Source: Megaustenia siamemsis
Lineage: Eukaryota; Mollusca; Gastropoda; Stylommatophora; Ariophantidae
Assembly: GCA_032433765.1 (NCBI GenBank)
Contig: JAVIAB010000124.1
Location: 95,084,438-95,148,437, forward strand
Direction of reading: 5' to 3'
Length of the DNA stretch: 64,000 nucleotides
Shown: piece after piece, positions 1-10,699 of the stretch
Layout of the letters: every line of letters begins with the position of its first letter
Position numbering within the stretch: the stretch's first letter is position 1
Program-made: the position numbers and the translations under genes
The notes under the pieces: generated by a model
The model's database searches: none
Told to the model about the DNA's origin: nothing
What the model saw: only the letters and a program-made list of their open reading frames with translations

Positions 1-62
1 TATTCGCTGTAAAGTGAAAACAAATTCGGCGACAGAACACAGCCTTGTCTTACTCCCTGTTT
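1..62 (-). mobile_element. RTE-type LINE fragment (RTE-2), reverse transcriptase
   Basis: The minus strand reads KQGVRQGCVLSP then NLFSLYSE, the block before the YADD box in RTE-clade reverse transcriptases. The same block is in the long copy at 53.0-56.2 kb. The fragment is cut by the window edge and passes into a short TA run. Confidence 0.7.
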
Positions 63-222
63 TATATATATAGTTATGTTACATATGTTTAACATATTTT
101 GAGCAGGATTGTACACGCAATAGGAAGTTTCTTTTATTGTTTACCTTTGCCCACTTGTGACATGGTGATCGGTTGCATTTTTCAATGTTGCTCAATTCCT
201 GGTTTATTTTATCATCGGCATC

Positions 223-275
223 ATCATAATTCATCACAATCATCATTATCATTACCATCACCATTATCATTACCA
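223..275. repeat. CAT/ATC-rich microsatellite
   Basis: Imperfect trinucleotide tract that gives His-rich or Asp/Met-rich frames with no coding meaning. Copy B has a longer, purer version at 14080-14160. Confidence 0.75.
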
Positions 276-653
276 TGCACCATGCAAGCTAGTAGAGGTG
301 ATCGTATCTGCTTTTATATCGTACTTCTTCTTTTTTCCTACATTTTGTGTTTCTCGTTTTCCCATGTTCTAATTGATCATTTCTTATTTCAAGATTAAAT
401 AAACAAAAATTATGATTCTATGCATGACCAGTATGTTGAATATTTAAAAGCTGACACATTGCCTCGGCTATCCGTGACACGTGGTCAACTGTAATTTTAG
501 AGTTGATTTTGAGTTCACATTTAATAGAAATAACCTGTATTATATTATTTATGTGTTGATTTGTTTTATTTATGTACTTTCAACATCGTCAGTGTTTTGA
601 CTTAATGTTGGGCCACAATCATACATGATTTGTTCCATCTTTAGTGATATTTG

Positions 654-909
654 GAGCCGCGATAGCTCAGTGGTTAGTGAACTGGACTGCAAAGGACATG
701 AGGTAGGGTTCGATACCAACGGACGGCTTCCGGGTTCACCCAGCCTTAAATGAGTACCGGATTTGTTTCTGGGAAAGTAAAGCGGTACGGGCGTAATACC
801 GACCACATTACCCCAAAAATCATGTGCCGAAGGTTTGTAAAAATTATGGTCACTATCACCAATTTCCATATACGCCACTTGACGTAACGGGGCTCTTAAT
901 TGTTTTTCT
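654..909 (+). mobile_element. tRNA-derived SINE (family A) with target-site duplication
   Basis: The head has a Pol III A box (TAGCTCAGTGG) and a B box (GGGTTCGATACC) at tRNA-like spacing, followed by a body found in four other clear copies. It is flanked by a 14-bp direct repeat, TTTAGTGATATTTG, at 640-653 and 910-923. Copy B near 14517-14532 has one copy of a similar sequence and no SINE, so the insertion followed the segmental duplication. Confidence 0.88.
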
Positions 910-1142
910 TTTAGTGATATTTGCTAGGCCATTAAAGTAGGTGAGTGTAGTTCAGCTTAACGGAAAGTCGCTTAAATGTCTTTTCTGAAGCGTCCATACA
1001 AGATGATGTAGTATCTATCTCCACGTGGGTATCTTGTGAACTAGAGCACACTTGATGTGTCTGTACACTCTATACATTCAGATTAATGATGTCTAAAAGA
1101 AATCATTAAAGATGTATAAGATATAATACTCCCATTTTGATC

Positions 1143-1410
1143 ATCATGTGTCATGCCTATTGGCGCAGACGATGGTGTCGTTTCACAATGTTCCGTCCAC
1201 ATGGCATCGTATAAGGTGGATTGTTGACTGTTTTCCATGCCATGACACTAAGCTATCTAGTATTTTCTCTTTTTGTCGTCCACGTTCTTTCTTTCACTCT
1301 ATTTTGCCAGTTGTAACCAAGTGTTTCAACTTTCCTCTTCTCATGTTGTGCCTGAAAAATGTCGATTGATTCTTTCTTATGGTTCTATGAGCTCCCGTTT
1401 TTACTCTCAT
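1143..1410 (-). mobile_element. RTE-2 LINE 3' fragment
   Basis: Minus strand resembles the C-terminal end of RTE ORF2 (GK-KGKRDRGRQREKI type) and ends at the GTGCCATAC boundary before a (CAT)n-like tail. It has an equivalent in copy B (14758-15004). Many stops; a decayed 5'-truncated copy. Confidence 0.7.
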
Positions 1411-1883
1411 ACACAGTAGTATAATAGTAATGTTCTAATATAAAGCATCAAACTGTTCTCTAACAGATAGAACTATTTTGTTTTGTATAAGAACGTATTT
1501 ATTGTTGGTGTGCTAGAATTATCAGAAAGTTATCAGAACCTTGTCTGCGAGTTTCCTCAGGTTGATCTATAATGATTTCATGACTACATAACAAGCGATC
1601 ATGATATACTCTGTCACATATTCTGACTTTACATATGAAAGAAAATTAAAAATGAGAAATGAGACCATACAGCAATAACAAATATTGCGTTTTCACACAC
1701 ACACACATACAAACACACGGCTACAAATTAAATATTTTTAAAATCTTCACACATGAACATAATGCCTTGTAAGTATATAGCAAACATGTCACTTTTGGAT
1801 TTTTTTAAACGGAGATTTTGAGTAAGATTAAATGACAACAATAATGAAATTATTAGCAGTTTCACATGACAGTAATTGATGAT

Positions 1884-1990
1884 ACCTAAAGAGGGAGATA
1901 TATAACTTTTGTACCGCAATCAAACTCTAAAGAGCAAGAAATAGAACTGTGTATCCCCATCAACAACTAAAGAGCGAGCGAGGAGAAAGA
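1884..1990. repeat. Seed of the 40-bp minisatellite (about 2.5 units)
   Basis: Contains degenerate units of the type TAAAGAGCGAG...CATCAACAAC. It occupies the position where copy B has the large array at 15549-16712, so it represents the state before expansion or after contraction. Confidence 0.8.
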
Positions 1991-2226
1991 AGAGAAGATA
2001 GCCGTATCTACAAATGTCCGTCCATACGTTATGCTCTGCCCCCAAATGTGAGCCTCGATTAAACTGCTTTACTCTTTTCTTATCCTTGATTACTTTCCCG
2101 CGTCACTCCATACATTCTACTTTTAATTAGTTTGATTTACTGTATGTTCATTATGTCCTTCCAATAGTTTGACGTGTGTTGGTCATTTGTAATTTTAACA
2201 CTTTTTTTAGTCTCAGTTTTACTCTA

Positions 2227-2495
2227 TCTATCTATCTATTGTCCTTTCGAGCCGAAGACGGCACATAGGGCAGAACCACAATCTCAAAAACATAAACCTT
2301 GCGTGCCAAAATGGCACATATTGCAGAGATCACTGATCTAAAATCTATGGCGCTGTTTCCATAACAATACTTTTTACAATGACAGCTTGTCAAACCATCG
2401 ATCAACTTCCTTAGTCGCGTCTTACGACATGCCTGGAAGGTCACAGTGTCACTATTCTTTACCTCCCTCATAATGAGGCCCCGGTAACACACGGG
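2227..2495 (-). mobile_element. SINE-like retroposon (family B) with target-site duplication
   Basis: On the minus strand it starts near CCCGTGTGTTACCG and ends in a (GATA)n-type tail. It is flanked by CAGTTTTACTCTA at 2214-2226 and 2496-2508. Copy B retains the empty site (AGTTTTACTCTA, 16947-16958). A second copy lies at 7306-7577 and a fragment at 56826-56875. I did not recognise a tRNA head. Confidence 0.82.
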
Positions 2496-2508
2496 CAGTT
2501 TTACTCTA

Positions 2509-3342
2509 GTATATGTTTTATAGTGCGAGTAGTTTGGTCTTGATTATTGTGATCATTAAACAGAAATAGCTCCACTTCATCCCATAACTCAGAGCGTCGT
2601 TGGGACACCACTGACAGACTTAGTCCACTGTTCTCGTTAGCATGGACATTAATCACTATAGTTAATGTCTTTGAGACATATTATGAAATACATTTCTGAA
2701 ATGAAATATTGGTTGTATAATTCCATATGTCCTATTGTATAATATTTTGGCGAGTGTTTACGCCAAATTGATAATAACTTTTGCTCCTTAATTTATGTAA
2801 TTTCTGTACATTGTTACTGTAGTACAACATAATACGTGGTTAGTTTTAGCTAATATATTACAGGTATTGTGGACAGCCAAATCAATTTAATGATTAGACA
2901 CTAAAAGAGGCCCATGAAGGTAGAGGGGAGGATTATTTTAAAACATGAGGAAACGGTAGTCCATATCTGTCGAGCATGTGTGGAGAAAAGGCGAGTTGGA
3001 AAGCTTAGTTACAACAGGAAACAATTTAATGCTAGAGAAATAGAGGTTGACAAATGGAAAAGAGGCTGGGTCGTTTAACGGTGTGGTGCAGAAAAGATAA
3101 ACTGTGCAACTTACGTATCTCGCTACATTGAAGATTATGACGGAAAGTGATGTCCAGCGTCTCCCGTCAAAGATCAAGAATAGATGTAGTACGAACCTAC
3201 AATTGGTATAGTAATGCACTTAACCCAGGATATAAAAATGCTGCTCCCACAACATATTTCACTGCCGACGTACATATGATAAATAGATGAGCAAAGAAAC
3301 ATTAAACGACACAGTTAAATCTTACCACAAGCCATACGTTAC
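2509..3342. other. Intronic/flanking DNA, no gene seen
   Basis: Downstream (minus sense) of receptor exon 1 and colinear with copy B 16959-18978. No coding frame beyond chance length. In copy B this stretch received a repeat-plus-RTE insertion (17215-18048) and SINE-C (18411-18755). Confidence 0.6.
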
Positions 3343-3622
3343 CTATAAGGCTGGCATTGACTGGGTCCTTGAAACCTTGTCTAACAAAACAAATGATATT
3401 CATAATGTTCGTTACGATACCGAAAATAGCAAAGATGTTGTAAAGACAAGTTACCACCCACAAATAGAATGAAATAACCTCATCACTAATTACTAAACCT
3501 ATCCTTTCGTCAGAAGTAACTGAGACTGAAAAATGTAATGTTGGCACGGAAATATTTGAGATGGAAACATTTTCAATGATTTCTTTTTGATTTAAATAAG
3601 TTTGATTTTGCCAAATAACCAT
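3343..3622 (-). CDS. Class A GPCR, exon 1 (N-terminus and TM1); rest off the left edge
   Basis: The exon starts at an ATG and ends in phase 1 at a GTAACG donor, giving 93 codons plus one base. It is nearly identical to exon 1 of the complete gene at 18979-19258. An N-terminal tail with N-linked sequons (NQT, NVS, NIS) is followed by TM1 (about residues 51-80, with TN in place of the usual GN) and the intracellular-loop motif FKDPVN. No minus-strand exon 2 or 3 lies at lower coordinates here, so the partners should be left of position 1. It could instead be an orphan exon left by duplication. Family call is firm; the completeness of this gene is unknown. Confidence 0.75.
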
Positions 3623-5927
3623 TGCCTGCTTCTACTCTCGATTGAAAAGTACAATTTTAGCAATTCAATTATTATGATCTATTGCTACACTTTTAATTCT
3701 TGATTCACAATGCTTGATTTTCATTCTCTACCAAGGAAAGTGTGTTATATCAAGTAGTTTATATTTCCTTTTTGTTATTTTAGTTCACGTGTGTAGAAGT
3801 TCTTCTATCAAAGAATTTATAATATACTCTATTTATAGCAACGTTTATGTTCTTATTTTAATTGATGATCGCAAGCCACGCGTTAATTAAAACGACACAA
3901 ATTATTCTAATAACAAAGTGTAATTAGGATATCAGTGCTATCTACGTTAATAACAAGGTGGCAAGATTAAACATGAAATATGGCATTGCGAATCATTTTA
4001 TTTTTTTCTAACTGGTATGGGGTCATTTGAATTCTAGAAGTGTACGTAGCGACAGAGACTAACAATTACTATTAAAAACTCTTAGTATTGACCAGAAATC
4101 TACGACTTTGTTGTAAATGATAATAGGGAAGTACGATAACCAGTAATACTACACAATTATTATAAGCAATCAATAAGACAGTTAATAATTAGTGTCAGTG
4201 TTTGAATGTTGTGACGTGATGGTATTTTCTGTTCGGTTATTGAGGTGAGTATTCGATATTAAAAGTAATAAATGATGCATCATTTATTAGATAATATACC
4301 AGACAAAAGTTTCGTAGTTAAAGTTGACATTGGATTGTAACAAATCACAATTGCAATTAACTCTGGACAAACCCATGGGTGTCAACTTACCTTCAACGGA
4401 TAACTGACTGTGTCTTCTAACGATTCTTGTACCTCAGAAGGTGGAAAAGGCATCTGGTTGATCCTGACTATTTAGCGGGACAAGCAGATGTATCAACAAT
4501 GAATACCTTACAGGTACAATCAGTCTGTAAACGCTTCGAGAAATGCAGGGACGGGCGGTAGAACGGATATGGTGATGCCCTGACTACAAAGGAATGTATT
4601 CCGTGAATATAATGGAATAGCACATCACAGGTAGTGCACACCACTATCCCATCCTTGCAGGTTTTGCTCATGGTTGATCAAGGTAGTATTCCAAATTGCT
4701 ACATTTTCAAGACCGTATTCCCCTTGACAGAAGTGTCCGCTTCTAACAGCAGTTCACTAAGTTCATGAAAACATCGCCCTTGTGCATGTCAATCAATTCG
4801 ATAATTCACTATATGTTTTTTAAATAAATTATTCATGGAGCTCATGTTACCTACACGGGTGCAGTATCTTCTTCTTAGTGCTCACCAATTAGGTGGACTT
4901 TGTTGTGTTGTGTCGCTATTTTATAGTAAGCCCCGATATATGCTCCTTTCAGCCCGACACATCCGTCTCCGGCATGGGTAGAGTTATAAATTAGCATCAT
5001 GTACGTAGCATAGCGTTCATTTTACCGTTCTCTTTTGGACTTTCAACTACCAATAGTTCTTTAACGTGTGCAGAGTAGATATAGGATCTATTGTTTTTTC
5101 GAGAACTTCAGACATTGAATCTCACTACCCAGAGACCACGGGTGGGTAAAACCACCAACAATCCACGGATTTGAAGTGACAAATTTCCACCACATCTGGA
5201 TTCAAATCCGGGACTTTCTTGTACAGATGCCGAAAACTTACGCTTGGAACACCATATCCCAATCGTGCAACACTTTTTTGAATGGCAGAAAATCTCCACC
5301 TTTCATTTTACAAATGATAGAATTAAATTATTAGTGAGGCCTGAAGCACTGCACTAACAAATCTAATTAGTGGAAACATGTGCATGATATGGAGACTAAC
5401 ATAGAAGCGACACAGATTATCTCTAACAGTAGCTGGACTACGAAAGCAGGCGATACGTTTCATGTACACCTTACTCTATTCTTACAATAATTAATGTCTA
5501 TATGATCTAGCATTCTTTGCAAGTTTTAAAGCATTAACAGTATGACTAGCACAGTAGCAAGATTTGACACGACAAATCATGATGCTTAAAAAATTGGATT
5601 AAACTATTGTGTAATTTGGCAATATCGTTATACGAATGTTAAAAGTGAACAGTAATAACACAATTAAAAATAAAAACTACAAGTTAACAAATGATACTAC
5701 TAGATCCCATATAAAGATCATATGTCAAATAAGAATATGCAAACATGATTATTATATTATTCTTAATTATTAATGAAATTATTTATTAAATTATTATACC
5801 AGTCATGTGTGTGATATGTTAAAGAATACAACGAGAGTGAACACAACACAACACAGAAATTACAAGGTGAAAGTTGACAAAACCATTTTTATTCAAATTT
5901 TGATATCTTGACTCCAGCTTTGATTAC
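3623..5927. other. 5' flank of receptor exon 1, conserved in copy B
   Basis: Colinear with 19259-22090 in copy B. It holds a short conserved block (about 4355-4735) that recurs at 47236-47415 and keeps a GT donor-like site in all three places. No convincing coding exon; the open frames differ between copies. The remainder is AT-rich with no recognisable feature. Confidence 0.5.
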
Positions 5928-6408
5928 ATTCATCATAATCATCATCATCATCGAGTGCCGTCTCCGCATCGAAGGTTGGCTACCACGGATCGCCATTCCA
6001 CTCTATTTCTTGGTTTAATGGTGCAGGTTGTCATAGACTGACTTGTCCATCTTTTGATGTTACTTGTCCATGTTAGTCTTGGTCTGCCTCTGCCTCTTTT
6101 ACCTTGTATTTTTCCCTTCAATATTACTTTAAGTAGGTTGTTGTGTCTTTTAACGTACCCCAAACATTTCATTTGTCTTGTCTTAATTGTATTTAGTAGT
6201 TCTCTTTTTATTTTTATTTGTTTTAAAACTTCATCGTTTGTTTTCTTTTCTTTCCACCCAATTCTACATATTATTTTATTAATCCACATTTCAAAGACTT
6301 ACATTTTCTGTTATGTTTTCTTGTCTAATGTCCATGTTTCTGCACCATACAGGAATATAGAGAAGATGTAACATTTTGCAATTCTTAGCTTCAGCCCTAC
6401 TGTTTGCA
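5928..6408 (-). mobile_element. RTE-3 LINE 3' fragment
   Basis: Minus strand carries the C-terminus of an RTE ORF2: KIICRIGWKEKKTNDEVLKQ, then a GHVKRHN-like stretch and KIQGKRGRGRPRLTW, ending VEWRSVVANLR. The 3' end abuts a run of CATCAT on the plus strand, an RTE-type (GAT)n tail. Copy B lacks it near 22110, where the flanks join directly, so it inserted after the duplication. Confidence 0.85.
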
Positions 6409-7005
6409 TTACTAAAGTTTATTAATATATTTCTAGTTAAACTTCATCATCTCGTTTGTTCAACTGTCTTGCTCGCATGAAATGAATCTCACAAAATAGA
6501 AATATTTACTATTACCGACTTTGAATCTATCAAACTGTATATAATATATTGGTTTCTGTCACAGCGTTTAAAGCAACTGCTAACGGTTTGTCACTCTTAG
6601 AGTTCTGTTAGAAAATCAACAGAATATTGACGGGAACAATCCATCCAATAATCTAACTTATGTGTAACTCTCTCAGAAGTATATTCTGAATGCATCCATT
6701 AAATATAATAAATCTTAGTGATAGCAATCTCAATCTCGACTAAATCTCTTGAAGTAAATCTTGTACTTAGCTCTACACTACTCTCTAGGACTTAACTTAG
6801 GAAAGAATGAAAAAACAAACTTTCCAATAGTAGGCTAATGCGTCGTTCAGCAACAGAGCTAAAAGCTGTCAGTAAACCATAGCTGATAGTTTACGACAGG
6901 AGAGGTGAATTAAAACTACTATGTGCCTCCAGAAACAGACTAACCAGTTTAGTCTAAGTGCGTACGGATAAAGAGAAGAAGACAACCCAGTACTAAAAAA
7001 TGTGT
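6409..7005. other. No gene seen; end of duplicated block
   Basis: Similarity to copy B runs to about 6590. Beyond this is AT-rich sequence without coding potential or recognised repeats. Confidence 0.5.
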
Positions 7006-7009
7006 TGAA

Positions 7010-7160
7010 GTCGGATGTTGTGGGCCGAAAGTTGCAAATATTACAGTTCTCCTGCAAAATAAAACACAACGCTTCCACGCCAAATTAACGTCCTTTTAAG
7101 GGCGGATGACTAGGAGGTCCAACCTCTACTTCAGTCATCTAATGAACGCAAGCAAGTACA
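7010..7160. mobile_element. Short interspersed repeat (family D)
   Basis: Matches the insertion at 34424-34581, sharing ACGTCCTTTTAAGGGCGGAT and flanking sequence. Non-coding, about 150 bp. Orientation and class are not clear. Confidence 0.6.
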
Positions 7161-7305
7161 AATCTCCAATTCATGTTCAGCATATCAAACTCATGAGCTA
7201 GAATAATCTCTTGTAATAAACAACATTCTTCTTTTATGAACTCCTAGCCCCAAGACTGATCAAACTATCTTCTTTTTTTTAATTTACAAAGACTAGAAAA
7301 GAAAA

Positions 7306-7577
7306 TTAATGTGTGTTACCGAGGCCTCATTATAAGGGAAGTAAAGAATAGTGACACTGTGACCTTCCAGGCATGTCGTAAGAGGTGACTAATGAGGTTG
7401 ATCGATGGCCTGACAAGCTATCATTGTACAAAGTATTGTTATGGAAACAGCACCATATATTTTAGAGCAGTGATCTCTGCAATATGTGCCACTTTGGCAC
7501 GCAAGGTTTCTGTTTTTGAGATTGTGGATCTGCCTTATGTGCCGTCTTCGGCTCGAAAGGACTATAGATAGATAGAA
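7306..7577 (+). mobile_element. SINE-like retroposon (family B)
   Basis: Inverse copy of the element at 2227-2495, ending in ATAGATAGATAGA. A possible AGAAAAGAAAA target duplication flanks it (about 7294-7304 and 7573-7583). Contains only a chance open frame. Confidence 0.75.
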
Positions 7578-7881
7578 AAGAAAAACAATAAAAAAATTGT
7601 AAAAGACTTTCACAATGCACAACTACATTAAAGAGAAACGTTACAGAACATTTGAATGAATTAAAATATATATGAGAAGGACTTTTTCTTAGACGTTAAA
7701 TGTGCAATAAAGATAACTTGTAGGATATCCCAGGCTGCATTCCTAGAGTGACAATAATAGCTAACCCAATTTAGAGAATAAAAGTAAGAGAAATAGTTTT
7801 GTCTGGTTTATGCACAGGCCATCTGTTAGTATGTGCAATCGATCAACGAGAATTGAGATCATTGTCGTCCACATAAATGTG

Positions 7882-7888
7882 GTATATG

Positions 7889-7938
<50 letters not shown>
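7882..7938. repeat. (TA)n microsatellite
   Basis: Near-pure TA dinucleotide run adjoining the 3' tail of an RTE-1 fragment. Confidence 0.9.
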
Positions 7939-7940
<2 letters not shown>

Positions 7941-8421
7941 TCAAGTACCAAGCCTGCTGACGTAGGTGATGATGTCTCTCCACAACTTTCGATCACGACA
8001 GTTATTTATCATTTCTGTTGTTGACCTTCTGTCAAGTCATTTTCTTACGCTTGCTGGTATCTTTTCTCTTTGCTTCCCTCTATCTCTTCGTCCCTCAATT
8101 TTCCCAGTTGTTACAATGTATTCCAGCTGTTCCCTTCTCATTACATGCCCCCAAAAATGACGATTGTTTCTTCCTAATATTGGAATTTAGCTCTCTTTTT
8201 GCTTTGGTCTCTTTCAGAACGTTTTCATTACTCTTCTTAGCTGTCCATAGTATTCTCAATATTGTTCTTTAAAACACAATTTCTACAGACTGCAGTGATT
8301 TTCTTGTCTGTTGTCCTATTGTCAATGATTCATATCGATATGTTAATACTGGCTCTACATAACATCTAAAAACTATTTTTGATATTTATATTGTCAAAAA
8401 TGGATTGCATATTATCTTCCT
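7939..8421 (-). mobile_element. RTE-1 LINE 3' fragment (split by an insertion)
   Basis: Minus strand matches the RTE-1 C-terminus (IEGRRDRGKQREKI-like, then WRDMITYA) and its short 3' end before ATGATGAT. The sequence breaks at 8421 inside TATCTTCCT and resumes at 9509-9790, so a larger element was split by repeat H. Many frame breaks. Confidence 0.8.
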
Positions 8422-9508
8422 CTTTGGTTGTTTTGGTTCTTTGTTTATGGAAGGCCCCGGTATCACTGCAAACGAATTAAAATCCATAATTGCTCAACCG
8501 CCCGTGCCAGCGTAATCATCCGACTTAATATATCATCTCCCAAACAAAGAAAGGTAACTGTAGTCCCCATCGTAGCAGTCTCAGCACACGCCAAAAGACA
8601 TAAGGCGAAACCGCGCAAAAAGTGAACACAGCCAACTGTTCCCTGTCACACGATATCATCATTCATCGTCAACAATTGGAATATCGAAACGTGATCAAAA
8701 CGGATGAGACACACAGCTCACGGTGTGCACATAGCACTTAACTCAGTAGCTCCTGCAACAAGACGGACTTGCAATATGAGGAAACTGCAACAAGGAACAC
8801 TTCTCATACATAGCTTCCAATGATTCCTGCCGCCTATCCACCATATACCGGAAGTTCATGTCCTCCAGAAAATGATGATCGTTTTATTTTTCTTAAAATG
8901 TATTGCTCGTGATGATGTTAGACCATCGTTTTTGGCTCCAATTCCGAACATATAAACACACAGTTAGTCGTCAGACTATCCCCGTCGCACATAACACAAC
9001 AGACCGTAAGATTAGCGTATGGCCGGTCTAGGGTTATACGATGAGCCATTACGATGACGTAGCACACACAACGTCTGCGCCCTTTAGATTCCTGATTACT
9101 CTAGTGAATGCAGCCTACGACGAACAAAACACGGTGCAAATGCCCTAAAGAGTTAAAACTGCGGCTGACTTGACGAAATAGCTCACATTAATAAGCAACA
9201 TGTAAACAACTTTCGTCAAGCAATTCCAACAACGGCCATGAACAGCACCAATGTGACGTTACGCGCAGATCAAGTCTAGACGGTGGAAGTACGCATTCAC
9301 AACACTTGATTTCATTAAAGCTGCAATAATTAAAAAAATAATTTAACTTAATTCTGATGATGATTAGTTCTGATCACTGATTACCTTAGAGGCTTCAGTA
9401 TTCTATTAGAATGTCCAGTAGCTTCAACCGAAACAAGAAAATAATTTGAGAGATGTTGTAGCTGATAGGCTAAACAAACACAGCTTTTCTTGACCTGTTG
9501 GGTGTCAG
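8422..9508 (-). mobile_element. Unclassified retroposon-like repeat H inserted in RTE-1
   Basis: A 1.09-kb block bounded by a 9-bp direct repeat, TATCTTCCT, at 8413-8421 and 9509-9517; removing it rejoins the LINE. Read on the minus strand it ends in an A/C-rich tail. About 600 bp match 47830-48440 in the other orientation, where the tail is (AATAAC)n. No terminal inverted repeat or long ORF seen. The tail and target duplication suggest a retroposon; the class is unknown. Confidence 0.65.
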
Positions 9509-9790
9509 TATCTTCCTTATTTTTTAGAAAGCTGTTTTTGCCTGAGCCATTCTGCATCTCACCTCTGTTGTACACCTACCATCTGAGGTTAACATTCTTC
9601 CCAGCCATTTACATTCATTTACCTCTTTTAATATTGTTCCACTTGCTTTTTTTGCGCTGAGGTGATGTTTTTTTCCTTGTTGTTTCCATTAGATCTGTCG
9701 TTATTATTAAGGCTGAGTCCTTTATTTTTGCTTTCTTTCACTATAATGTCCAACATTTCTTGTAACTCATGTTCACTCTTAGTGATTAAG
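9509..9790 (-). mobile_element. RTE-1 LINE fragment (continuation)
   Basis: Minus-strand continuation of 7939-8421, covering the region after the YADD box up to the ELQEMLDIIVKESKNKGLSL block. It stops at a TA microsatellite. Confidence 0.75.
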
Positions 9791-10108
9791 ACATATATAC
9801 TTATAAATATATATATATATATATTTATCACTTCTTTGTTTTCATGTATAAAAGAGAGATTGAATGTTAGTGACACTTTTATTTAATCACATTTGAGCGA
9901 TGTGTTCCTCTTCCAGAAACAAAACTCTCTAATCCCACTTTAAGACTGCATGAACCTACAAGCTGCTTAATCGAGGGATCCAATCCTTCCTAGTCCCCTC
10001 AATTAATCTGTTAACTATTTAAATGTTTAAACTTTAAACTGTTAATACAATGATGTTAACAATAGCAGCAATATCATTGATTGTTCAATTAGCAAAACAC
10101 TTTCATAA
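9791..10108. other. 3' flank of the complete minus-strand receptor
   Basis: AT-rich, with a short TA run at 9800-9825. Related to 25700-26046 beside the pseudogene, so it belongs to the duplicated exon 3 block. No gene seen. Confidence 0.5.
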
Positions 10109-10699
10109 TCAACATATTGTGCACACCGATTTAAGTGCCTTTCTAAAATTACTGCTCATGCGATAATAAATAAAAATATTCATTGAAGAGTTTACTGCTT
10201 CCAATAGGAAGCCAAGACCACCAATCAATATTAAGGTATTTCGATGTTTTCCAGAAATAGAGAGTTCTGGAAACGTCGACATTCCTATGAAAAGCAAGCT
10301 GATTGGAGCGAAGCATGCAATAAAGAGAGTGGAGATCATGACAACCATCTTGGCGATTTTCTGGTTCCGGTTGGAGATATTGTCCGCTTGAGCTGAATTT
10401 GAGGAATTGACCAGCCAATCAGCTTTTCGATGTAGTTGAACTGTCAGAATTAACGTACACGCTGTGATGATCACAAAAGCGCTGAATGGAATCAAAGTGT
10501 TGTTGACGATGAACGATATCGCTTCCACGGCCTCTCTGTTTTCCATAAAAATAAGGCCGATCATAGTTTTGTTTCTTCCAGGAAAATATTTGAGGCCAAG
10601 TTTGTTGACGACGTAGGCGGGAGCAACACTGAACATCAGTAGGAGGAAAACAACGACGATAATGACAACGACTCGTTTTGTGGTAACGATTTGTTTAAT
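10109..10699 (-). CDS. Class A GPCR, exon 3 of 3 (TM4-TM7), complete 361-aa gene
   Basis: The acceptor ...CATCAG precedes ATT AAA CAA (IKQIVTTKR) in phase 0, and the exon runs to the stop, giving residues 166-361. It covers TM4, an ECL2 without cysteine (KYFPGRNKT), TM5, a polar ICL3, TM6 with CFAP in place of CWxP, TM7 with NSSMNIFIYY in place of NPxxY, and a short tail ending KSVCTIC. With exons at 12553-12339 and 19258-18979 it makes one open 1086-bp reading frame. Known for the family: class A receptors couple to G proteins at the plasma membrane. Inference: the lineage-expanded, diverged type suggests a chemosensory or orphan peptide receptor. No ligand can be named. Confidence 0.9.
   Translation of the reverse strand: MKQIVTTKRVVVIIVVVFLLLMFSVAPAYVVNKLGLKYFPGRNKTMIGLIFMENREAVEAISFIVNNTLIPFSAFVIITACTLILTVQLHRKADWLVNSSNSAQADNISNRNQKIAKMVVMISTLFIACFAPISLLFIGMSTFPELSISGKHRNTLILIGGLGFLLEAVNSSMNIFIYYRMSSNFRKALKSVCTIC

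Larger units (their letters stand above)
99..6590. repeat. Segmental duplication, copy A
   Basis: Colinear with 13960-22310 by eye: the same non-coding blocks, receptor exon 1 and flanks appear in the same order. Similarity begins about 99/13960 and fades near 6590/22310. Copy A alone carries SINE-A (654-909), SINE-B (2227-2495) and an RTE-3 fragment (5928-6408). An RTE-2 fragment at 1143-1410 is shared with copy B, so it predates the duplication. The copies are similar but not identical, so the event is not very recent. Confidence 0.85.

Noticed and set aside
654..725. Possible tRNA gene
   Set aside because: A and B boxes are present, but the sequence continues into a shared SINE body with target duplication and recurs five times or more. 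No acceptor-stem pairing is evident.
3287..3472. Identical 61-codon plus-strand frames at 3287-3472 and 18923-19108
   Set aside because: They are antisense to receptor exon 1, which explains their conservation.
4468..4671. Cys-rich frame (MSKTCKDGIVVC) with a partner in copy B at 20054-20257
   Set aside because: Frames and stops are not conserved: the copy B frame starts differently and the third copy near 47.3 kb matches better in another frame. Treated as non-coding conserved sequence.
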